Source: Fimbriimonadaceae bacterium
GTDB taxonomy: Bacteria; Armatimonadota; Fimbriimonadia; Fimbriimonadales; Fimbriimonadaceae
DNA: 7,392 nt
NCBI GenBank assembly: GCA_020849075.1
Contig: JADLGZ010000067.1
Span: forward strand, 1-7,392
Direction of reading: 5' to 3'
The notes below the pieces were generated by a model, which ran no database searches, was not told the origin of the DNA, and saw nothing but the letters and a program-made list of their open reading frames with translations. This document shows positions 1-5,333 of this stretch, in pieces. Made by a program: the position numbers and the translations under genes. The first letter of the stretch is position 1. Each line of letters starts with the position of its first letter.

Positions 1-398
1 GCGAAGTTCAGGATGAGGTTCATCATCGGTCGGATGAGGAGGAACGTGAACAACAAGCCACCCGCGATAGCGGCAAGCCAAAGTATGGGGCCGGTCAGTT
101 TGTCTTTTAGGAGGACCCCGGTAGCCCCCATGGCCAAGGCCATGGAGAATAGATTCATCGGGGAGAAGAGGAGCGGAAGAGTATGGAGGATTTCGTTACC
201 GAGCCCGTGGCTGTGGGTACCTAAGTCACCATGGTGCCCATGGTCATGGCCGGGACCGGCATGACCGTGTCCGGCGTGACCGTGTCCGGCATCATGGCCT
301 CCGTGGCCGTGTCCGTCCCCGTGGCCGTGGACCATGCCAAGGCCTGCCATCGCGAGGAACCCGACTAGGCCAACGAGGAAGAGAATTTCAAAGACCAC
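1..398 (-). CDS. Membrane protein with His-rich loop, NfeD/YuaF-like (partial, 3' end outside window)
   Basis: I read 132 codons on the minus strand from a GTG at 398; the C-terminus lies beyond position 1. An in-frame TAG sits three codons upstream, so GTG 398 is the first possible start, 11 nt after the stop of the PilZ gene. Residues 3-22 form a hydrophobic helix. Residues 24-64 hold 15 histidines among Gly, Ala and Asp (repeats of the type AGHGH). Two further hydrophobic stretches follow at about 75-97 and 103-123, with basic residues between them (KDK, 98-100). The pattern of helix, loop, then a Pro-containing helix ending in a GATG-type motif resembles small NfeD/YuaF-type membrane proteins, whose C-terminal OB-fold domain would lie outside the window. 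That family call is tentative. The His-rich loop suggests binding of Zn, Ni, Co or Cu, but this is inference. A metal transporter is an alternative. It is probably the fifth gene of the minus-strand operon. Confidence 0.72.
   Translation of the reverse strand, partial: MVFEILFLVGLVGFLAMAGLGMVHGHGDGHGHGGHDAGHGHAGHGHAGPGHDHGHHGDLGTHSHGLGNEILHTLPLLFSPMNLFSMALAMGATGVLLKDKLTGPILWLAAIAGGLLFTFLLIRPMMNLILNF
256..285 (+). repeat. 15-bp tandem repeat coding for a Gly-His-Gly-His-Ala unit
   Basis: Two adjacent copies, 256-270 (CCGGCATGACCGTGT) and 271-285 (CCGGCGTGACCGTGT), differ at one base. Degenerate CCGTGG/CCGTGT relatives continue to about 330. On the minus strand they code for the Gly/His repeats of the membrane protein loop. 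The unit length is a multiple of three, so copy-number change would lengthen or shorten the loop without a frameshift. Confidence 0.7.
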
Positions 399-409
399 GT
401 ACCGCTATT

Positions 410-1021
410 CTATCGTGTTGGCTCAGTGAAGATCAGTCGGGCTCGGGACGCGAGGCGTCCTTTGAGGGTATCGGGGAGAACTTCGAGTACCCACGCGGTA
501 CGAGCCGTGTCGCCGTTTTCTAGCCGGACAAGGTCTCCGGCGGCAAGGTCGGCGCCGGTGATCACTTTCGCGCCGCCTTCGCTTGAGTCGAGCAGAATCG
601 AGGGGACGCCGTTCACGCGGATGGCTTCATCGGCTCGGACGCGGACATCCTCGCGGCGATTGTGGGATATTGGGTTTGAAACCCTCTTGAGTGTCAATGT
701 CCTCAGATTTTTGTCTCGATCTACTACCTTCGCGTGGAAGGTCATGGCGGTCCCCATGCCGGGGGCTTCCACATAGACGGGAGCTCCGGGTCGGAGGGGG
801 ACGTAGGATCCATTGGACATGGGGGCTTCGATCATGTAGCCATTTCCAGATTCGCCAATGAATCGGGCTCGGAGTGATCCTTGCTCGGTGCGGAGGCGCC
901 AGAACTGGCTGGGCATGAAGATCGGGTCAGCCTTGCGGCGCCGGGCAATCAAGTAGGCGATACCGACCGAGAGGGTCCATAGACCAAGGAACCAAAGGAT
1001 GAGAGTGAGGGAGTTGTCCAT
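410..1021 (-). CDS. Membrane-anchored PilZ-domain protein (probable c-di-GMP receptor)
   Basis: The 203-residue protein starts at ATG 1021. One N-terminal transmembrane helix lies at about residues 5-26 and is followed by a basic ARRRK stretch, which suggests the rest is cytoplasmic. Residues 38-118 form a beta-rich region like the N-terminal domain of YcgR-type proteins. A PilZ domain follows from about 120. It keeps both c-di-GMP-binding motifs: the arginine motif (RREDVR, 122-127) and the DxSxxG motif (DSSEGG, 145-150). PilZ domains with these residues normally bind cyclic di-GMP and pass the signal to a partner protein. The PilZ part is fairly short, about 80 residues. It lies 18 nt downstream of the exported TPR gene and 11 nt upstream of the His-rich membrane protein gene, so the three are probably co-transcribed. 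No Shine-Dalgarno is visible; a hairpin sits directly before the ATG. What it controls is unknown; the neighbouring TPR proteins are the obvious candidates. Confidence 0.85.
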   Translation of the reverse strand: MDNSLTLILWFLGLWTLSVGIAYLIARRRKADPIFMPSQFWRLRTEQGSLRARFIGESGNGYMIEAPMSNGSYVPLRPGAPVYVEAPGMGTAMTFHAKVVDRDKNLRTLTLKRVSNPISHNRREDVRVRADEAIRVNGVPSILLDSSEGGAKVITGADLAAGDLVRLENGDTARTAWVLEVLPDTLKGRLASRARLIFTEPTR

Positions 1022-1022
1022 A

Positions 1023-1042
1023 TAACCGCTACTTAGCGGTTA
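1023..1042 (-). promoter_or_regulatory. Perfect 8-bp inverted repeat between the TPR stop and the PilZ start
   Basis: The arms TAACCGCT (1023-1030) and AGCGGTTA (1035-1042) are exact reverse complements around a 4-nt loop. The upstream arm, as read on the minus strand, contains the TAA stop of the TPR gene (1042-1040). The hairpin ends one base before the ATG of the PilZ gene. No T-run follows, so it is not a standard intrinsic terminator. It would hide the initiation region unless a ribosome finishing the upstream gene opened it, which would couple translation of the two genes. That role is inferred. Confidence 0.5.
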
Positions 1043-2488
1043 ACTCTCGTCGTTATAAGCCTGATCCGCTTCGGCGTAGCTTCGTATGGCTTCACCTAAG
1101 CTAATCGTTGCTTCGTCGCCGGTTTCGGGATTGCCCGATCGGACGAACGAGAAGATCTCCGCTGATGCTTGGGTTAGCAACTTCTGGGCCAAAATGCGCG
1201 ATTCGTGACTTGGATTGTGAAGTTCGGGGACTCTTGCGGTCTCGAGAACACCATCAAGGCCTTCGCACGCCTTGAAGACGCGCTGGGCTCGGTCAATAGC
1301 AGTTTGGTTGCCCGGTTGAAGTCGCCCCAACCGGAGCACTTCACGAAGTTCGGTGGCCAAGCGCTCAATAGCGCGACGGTTGACCGACACCATGCGAGTG
1401 TAGATTTCGCTGATCGTTGTGTCATCGGCGGGCGGCATGGTGGCCATGAGGCGTCTGGCTTCGGCGGTGTCGCCTTCAAGAGCAACGGTTAGGGCGAGGG
1501 ATGCTTGGACGGTCGGCCGCGACTCTTGGCTGAGAATGGTCATGAAGGCGTTGCGGGCCTGCTGGTATAGGCCGCGAAGGAGGGCTACATTGCCTTTAAG
1601 TTCAATGACGGCCAAACTCTTCGGGTTGCGGACCTCGGCTTCTTGAAGTTGTTCGGCAGCGGCTTCGGTTTGGCCAAGAGCGAGGAGGCACCGTATATTG
1701 GCGAGGCGGATTCCTTCTTCGCCGGGCCAGATTAGGAGAGCGCGTTGGCATTCATCGGCGGCCTCTTGGTTCTGACCGAGTCGCACGAGGGTGTCTATCA
1801 GGAGCTGGCGGGTCGGCAGGTCGAAGGGGGCTTGATCAACCGAATCCCACAGGAGCGTGAGCGCTTCGGAGCGCTTCTTCGCTTCGATCAAGGTGTTCAC
1901 TTGTTGTCGAAGGGTAGCGGCGTCGGTGACGGTGATTGGAGTTGGGTCTGGAGTGGTGGTCGTCCCTTGATTGGGGTCCGGGTTGGGGATGTCTACCTTC
2001 CGGATGTAGTCTTTGAATACTCCCTGACGGAGTTCGAAGCCCCACGAGCGAGCCAGGGCCTGTTCGGCTTGAACGCGGCTACCGACTCCGCCAACTTCGG
2101 CGCGGGTTTCGAGGGTCTTGGTCCAAACGGGCTTGCGCTGACCGGTACGGTAGACGCTGATAATTGTGCCCATCAGGTCCTTTTCGGACTTGACGAGAAT
2201 GAAGACCCAGTAGGGGGCCTTGAGGTTTCGGGCGACGGACTCTAGTTGCTCTTGGGTGGGGTCAAAGACACCTTCGGGGGCAAGGCGATTGTAGATAGCG
2301 TCGCGGAACTGGGGGTCATTGACCGACCAGACGATGGGGTTGAAGGCAAAGACGGTACTGAACTCTTGGGCGGTGGCGATGGCAATATCGCTCACGGAGT
2401 CTTGGGGGATCTTCTGATGAATCAAGATCGCGGGCTCTTGGGCGGCGGCAAGGGCGGGCCAAGCGAACGCGAGGAGGAGAAGTTTCAT
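1040..2488 (-). CDS. Exported TPR-repeat protein
   Basis: The 482-residue protein starts at ATG 2488. Residues 1-16 are a short signal peptide (one Lys, a Leu-rich core, then ALAAA before Gln17) with a likely signal peptidase I site, so the mature protein should be periplasmic or surface-exposed. Residues 18-165 are a mixed alpha/beta domain that I do not recognise. A Pro/Thr-rich linker spans 166-188. Residues 190-350 are helical with TPR-like spacing, for example the repeats near 226-254, 259-288 and 293-320. The C-terminal 130 residues are also predicted helical, without a clear repeat. There are no catalytic motifs, so a scaffold or protein-binding role is likely. It lies 16 nt after the zinc-ribbon TPR gene and 18 nt before the PilZ gene, with no clear Shine-Dalgarno. 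Its partner may be the C-terminal TPR domain of the upstream membrane protein. That pairing is inferred only from gene order. Confidence 0.82.
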   Translation of the reverse strand: MKLLLLAFAWPALAAAQEPAILIHQKIPQDSVSDIAIATAQEFSTVFAFNPIVWSVNDPQFRDAIYNRLAPEGVFDPTQEQLESVARNLKAPYWVFILVKSEKDLMGTIISVYRTGQRKPVWTKTLETRAEVGGVGSRVQAEQALARSWGFELRQGVFKDYIRKVDIPNPDPNQGTTTTPDPTPITVTDAATLRQQVNTLIEAKKRSEALTLLWDSVDQAPFDLPTRQLLIDTLVRLGQNQEAADECQRALLIWPGEEGIRLANIRCLLALGQTEAAAEQLQEAEVRNPKSLAVIELKGNVALLRGLYQQARNAFMTILSQESRPTVQASLALTVALEGDTAEARRLMATMPPADDTTISEIYTRMVSVNRRAIERLATELREVLRLGRLQPGNQTAIDRAQRVFKACEGLDGVLETARVPELHNPSHESRILAQKLLTQASAEIFSFVRSGNPETGDEATISLGEAIRSYAEADQAYNDES

Positions 2489-2504
2489 CGTGATTCGGGC
2501 TGGC

Positions 2505-3749
2505 CTAACCCAAGCTCTTCAGGGCCTGCTGGCATGATTCAAGGGCGGTGCGCAAGGTTGCGCTGTTCGGTTCGTTCTGGACCATAGCCTCGTAGTAGCG
2601 GATCGCATTGGAGTAGGCGCGCTTGGCATCGGCCTTTCTTCCAAGACGTTGGTAGCATTGCCCGAGCCGCTGGTTGGTTGAGGCGGGGTTAGCACCGGCG
2701 GATAAAGCCGCTTCGTAAGCTTGGGCGGCTTTAGCGTAGTCACCGGAATTGAAGTATTGGCGGGCGCGGTTTGTGTGATCCCGCCAGGTCGGAGTGGTTT
2801 CGTCGGAGATGACTTCGCTGCCGCCAACCTGGGTCGTGTTTCCAGGAGTAGGTCGGATATCCACGGTGCCGGGGCTTGAGGTCGTGCCCGGGTTGGATGG
2901 GGCGGTGGTGTTGGTTGGTGGATCGGGGTCTTGCGATGAGGGCCGGGGCAGGGAACCTCCCGAATTGGTTGCAGGACCCTGGGTTATTGGAGTCAGGGTC
3001 AGGGAAGGCCTCATCGGAGAGATTGAGCCTTCAATCTCACTGGTACGGCCATTACCTGAAGCGGGGGGAAGCTGGGGTTCGGGGCGACCGCTGGCCTGAG
3101 GGCTGTCGTTCGTCCCTCGGTTCTGGTTAGCGAGGGCCTCTTGGCGGAGACGCTCGTACTCTTCACGTGAGACCTCCTTGGCTAGAGGGATCGCGTTGGA
3201 CCTAGGATTTGGCTGGTTGGTTGGTTGTTCGAGTTTGCTGGTTTGAACCGGGGTGGGTTGAGCGGGGCCCTTGTTCGGGTTGGCCATGAGGGCGGCGCTG
3301 ATGCCGATCGTGGCAACCAAGGCGGTGGCGGCAAGGGCGGCGCCCACGGCGGCGCGGCGATTTGGACGCGCGGGCTCGGGCACTTGGGTGAGCATTCGGC
3401 GGACGTGCTCTACCTTGATGCGATCTAGGGGCGAATTTGGCAGGAGCTCGGTGACCCGTTCGTAGCACACGAGGGCATCGGCGAGTTTGCCGAGGCGCTC
3501 CAAAGCATCGCCCTTAAGGGACATGGCATTGACATGGCTGGGGTCGGCTTGGAGGGCTTCTTCAGCGGCAAGGAAGGCTTCGTCGTGGCGGCCTTCGCCG
3601 AGGAGCTTGATGCCACTCTCGACCAAATCGTTATTTGCTTGCCGTGCGTCGGCGAGGGCTTCCTCGGGCAAGGCATGACCGCACGATCGACAGAACTGGC
3701 TGTCCAGCGTATTGGCCTTTTCACATTCCGAACACGTTACCAACAACAT
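2505..3749 (-). CDS. Zinc-ribbon / TPR / single-pass membrane protein with a second TPR domain
   Basis: The protein has 414 residues from ATG 3749. Counted from that ATG, a zinc ribbon sits at the N-terminus with paired cysteines at 6/9 and 20/23 (CSEC and CRSC). TPR-like helices span about 38-117, with the typical pattern of a repeat ending in a Pro (ADPSH, LLPNSP). A basic stretch (RPNRR) precedes one transmembrane helix at about 133-156. A low-complexity linker rich in Pro, Thr, Ser, Gly and Asn covers about 158-322. A second TPR domain follows at about 323-413. Positive-inside logic puts the zinc ribbon and first TPR in the cytoplasm and the linker and second TPR outside the membrane. The reading frame continues upstream to TTG 3758, and GTG 3752, TTG 3746 and TTG 3743 are also possible starts. 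The GAAGG at 3756-3752 fits TTG 3746 or 3743 by spacing better than the ATG. It is probably a trans-envelope scaffold or signalling adaptor; no enzyme motif is visible. Confidence 0.82.
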   Translation of the reverse strand: MLLVTCSECEKANTLDSQFCRSCGHALPEEALADARQANNDLVESGIKLLGEGRHDEAFLAAEEALQADPSHVNAMSLKGDALERLGKLADALVCYERVTELLPNSPLDRIKVEHVRRMLTQVPEPARPNRRAAVGAALAATALVATIGISAALMANPNKGPAQPTPVQTSKLEQPTNQPNPRSNAIPLAKEVSREEYERLRQEALANQNRGTNDSPQASGRPEPQLPPASGNGRTSEIEGSISPMRPSLTLTPITQGPATNSGGSLPRPSSQDPDPPTNTTAPSNPGTTSSPGTVDIRPTPGNTTQVGGSEVISDETTPTWRDHTNRARQYFNSGDYAKAAQAYEAALSAGANPASTNQRLGQCYQRLGRKADAKRAYSNAIRYYEAMVQNEPNSATLRTALESCQQALKSLG

Positions 3750-3751
3750 CA

Positions 3752-3756
3752 CCTTC
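3752..3756 (-). promoter_or_regulatory. Possible Shine-Dalgarno of the zinc-ribbon TPR gene
   Basis: GAAGG on the minus strand continues as GAAGGTGAT, which is complementary to most of the usual 16S rRNA 3' end. It lies only 2 nt before ATG 3749, but 5 nt before TTG 3746 and 8 nt before TTG 3743. The true start may therefore be one of the TTG codons. The protein changes by only one or two residues. Confidence 0.4.
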
Positions 3757-3775
3757 AAAAATTGAACGTTCTAAC

Positions 3776-4246
3776 TTACCGGACGAGTTTACCTTTGTAG
3801 TCCGTTCGCCTCCCACGATTTGTTTCTTCATGATAAACCTCGGCGAGGCCATCGTATGCATATCCGGCGCGAATTCTAGCAATCTTACGACAGGCTTGAT
3901 GGAGGATGTTATGCACGGCTTGCTTGCTGGTGCCGTTGATGGTGCCGATTTCATCGAAGGACTTTCCGACCATGCGATAGGCGATGACCTCCCGTTGTCG
4001 GCAAGTTAGCTTGGATTCTCGGAAGAGGTAGGCGAGTTCTCGCTTTGTGAGATAGAGGTAACTCGGTTGCGGCGGCGGCAACATGAGCCGGGCCTCCCGG
4101 CTCTTGGCAACGTTGAGTTTGCACCGGAAGGAGTCTTCGCTGTAGTGAGGTCGTTCCGGGTCTCGGGGGATGGAGCGCAACAAGGAATCAGCGAGTCGTG
4201 AAAGTTCAATGGTGGTCAATCGAGCGCTCCTATTATTAGTAGACAT
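3776..4246 (-). CDS. Sigma-70 region-4-like helix-turn-helix regulator
   Basis: The protein has 156 residues from ATG 4246. Residues about 80-123 look like sigma factor region 4 or a related helix-turn-helix: LTCRQREVI is followed by a SFDEIG helix, a turn (NGTS) and a recognition helix from KQAVHNIL to CRKI. There is no region 2, so it cannot be a complete sigma factor. The N-terminal 75 residues are Arg-rich with a Pro-rich segment (PPPQP, 57-61) and match nothing I recognise. The C-terminus is basic (RGRR, KGK). It is the first gene of the minus-strand operon, so it could regulate that operon, the divergent plus-strand block, or both. An alternative start is TTG 4219 (codon 10), which has a well-placed AGGAG. 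The stop is 17 to 26 nt before the next gene, depending on that gene's start. A LuxR-type DNA-binding domain is the main alternative family. Confidence 0.8.
   Translation of the reverse strand: MSTNNRSARLTTIELSRLADSLLRSIPRDPERPHYSEDSFRCKLNVAKSREARLMLPPPQPSYLYLTKRELAYLFRESKLTCRQREVIAYRMVGKSFDEIGTINGTSKQAVHNILHQACRKIARIRAGYAYDGLAEVYHEETNRGRRTDYKGKLVR
4227..4231 (-). promoter_or_regulatory. Shine-Dalgarno AGGAG supporting a TTG start at 4219
   Basis: AGGAG on the minus strand (4231-4227) lies 7 nt before the in-frame TTG at 4219-4217 inside the annotated helix-turn-helix gene. It is the best ribosome-binding site in the left block. ATG 4246 has none and lies at the predicted transcription start. 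Either the ATG is used on a leaderless transcript or the protein begins at the TTG and is nine residues shorter. Confidence 0.45.
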
Positions 4247-4252
4247 ACGTAT

Positions 4253-4283
4253 ACCATAAATGGAGACATTGCGATTTTGTCAA
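4253..4283 (-). promoter_or_regulatory. Putative sigma-70 promoter of the minus-strand operon
   Basis: A perfect -35 box, TTGACA, lies at 4283-4278 on the minus strand. A TATGGT -10-like box at 4258-4253 (four of six consensus bases) follows after a long 19-bp spacer. Transcription would begin near 4246, at or next to the annotated ATG. The box lies in the 81-bp divergent intergenic region (4247-4327). I see no convincing promoter on the plus strand there. Confidence 0.45.
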
Positions 4284-4327
4284 CCAGGATTTTGCGGTGC
4301 TTTGGGATGGACGGGTAGGCTTCGGTC

Positions 4328-5302
4328 GTGAACCCCATCGTCGCGACAGTCGTCCTTGCGAGCACCTGCCAGAACCTGCTCTTGGAGCCCCGGAAATCAT
4401 TGACTTGGGAAACCAATCAATGGGTGAGTGGGGAGATTGATCCGGGGATCGCTTGGGTGGACGTGGTGCCGAGTTGGGATGTGGAGGGCACGGAATCGGG
4501 GGGCCACGTTGAGGTCAAGATTGAACGTGGGGGCGAAAAGTATAGCTTTGGGCCTTGGTCTTTGAAGGGGAGAACGAGTATTGAGAACCAAAAGGGGAGC
4601 GCGGGGGCGCTGTATACGGATACGTTTGTTCCCAGTGTGTCGGGGGGCGGGGCCAAGTTCACGGTGACGTTGGTGGCGGGTCCAGGCGGGGAAATGCCCA
4701 GGTTGCGCTGGCTAAGGCTGGCTTTTTCGGCGGGTAAGGGTGACGAACTCCCTTGGCGCGGGGAGGCAATTGAGGCGTTGGCGGTTCCGATTCGAGCTCA
4801 GGGCGATTACCCGGGGGGCAATGTGTTGTGTAGCCCGACGAGCGTCAGCATGGTCTTAAACTATTGGGCGAGGCAACTCAACCGGCCCCAGTTGGATGCG
4901 GACGTACCGATTGTGCAGGCATGCGTACATGACGTGGCGTGGAAAGGGACGGGGAATTGGGCATTCAATACAGCCTTTGCGACGACTCGGCCCGGCCTTT
5001 CGGCCTATGTCGCCCGGTTGGCAAACGTAAACACTCTTGAGGAGTGGCTCAAGAAGGGCGTGCCGGTCATTACGAGCGTGAGTTATGGATTGCTGAAGGG
5101 CAAGCCTGCTCGGGATGATAATGACGGGCATTTGGTGGTTGCGGTGGGTGTTGATCGCGATGGGAACATCGTGTTCAATGACCCAGGCAAGAAGCCGAAT
5201 CGCCTGACCTACGGTCGTCAAGCATTTGAGCGAGCGTGGGCAGTGTCGAACAACACGGTCTATTTGATCCACCCAGATCGTTGGGATGTTCCGGCGCTGT
5301 AG
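4328..5302 (+). CDS. C39-like (papain-fold) cysteine peptidase family protein
   Basis: The 324-residue protein starts at GTG 4328, the first start after an in-frame TAG at 4316. Residues 25-135 are a beta-rich domain carrying the VPSW motif (47-50) that commonly precedes the catalytic domain in stand-alone C39-family proteins. Residues 150-316 are the peptidase_C39_2-type domain. Probable catalytic residues are Cys168 in LCSPTSVSMVL, His268 in GHLVVAVGV and Asp285 in FNDPG, with Gln158 as the likely oxyanion-hole residue. All expected positions are present, so the enzyme is probably active. The substrate is unknown. The N-terminus is weakly hydrophobic (residues 3-13) without the usual basic start and with a non-canonical site before Cys14, so export is uncertain. 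The gene lies 31 nt before the HlyD-type adaptor, which suggests a shared transcript. C39 domains are best known for cleaving double-glycine leaders in peptide exporters, but stand-alone members have varied or unknown substrates. Confidence 0.87.
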   Translation: MNPIVATVVLASTCQNLLLEPRKSLTWETNQWVSGEIDPGIAWVDVVPSWDVEGTESGGHVEVKIERGGEKYSFGPWSLKGRTSIENQKGSAGALYTDTFVPSVSGGGAKFTVTLVAGPGGEMPRLRWLRLAFSAGKGDELPWRGEAIEALAVPIRAQGDYPGGNVLCSPTSVSMVLNYWARQLNRPQLDADVPIVQACVHDVAWKGTGNWAFNTAFATTRPGLSAYVARLANVNTLEEWLKKGVPVITSVSYGLLKGKPARDDNDGHLVVAVGVDRDGNIVFNDPGKKPNRLTYGRQAFERAWAVSNNTVYLIHPDRWDVPAL

Positions 5303-5333
5303 TCCTCACCTAGTCCTTTAATTTGGCAACCCT

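Noticed and set aside
13..264. Plus-strand 83-codon frame at the window start
   Set aside because: It is antisense to the membrane protein read on the minus strand, whose helices and His-rich loop are convincing.
256..330. Repeat cluster considered as a CRISPR or intergenic repeat
   Set aside because: The repeats are short, contiguous, in phase with the reading frame and code for Gly/His units; there are no spacers.
1745..2587. Two adjoining plus-strand open frames (1745-2245 and 2246-2587) in the same phase opposite the exported TPR gene
   Set aside because: They lie antisense to a well-supported gene with signal peptide and TPR pattern. Their composition is Gly/Val/Leu-rich with no recognisable domain, as expected of a shadow frame.
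3764..3771. Palindrome GAACGTTC between the regulator and the zinc-ribbon TPR gene
   Set aside because: Eight bases with no loop and no second copy; such palindromes occur by chance and no operator role can be argued.
4222..4229. Palindrome GAGCGCTC overlapping the AGGAG of the regulator gene
   Set aside because: It has no loop, so it cannot fold as an RNA hairpin, and no partner copy is nearby.
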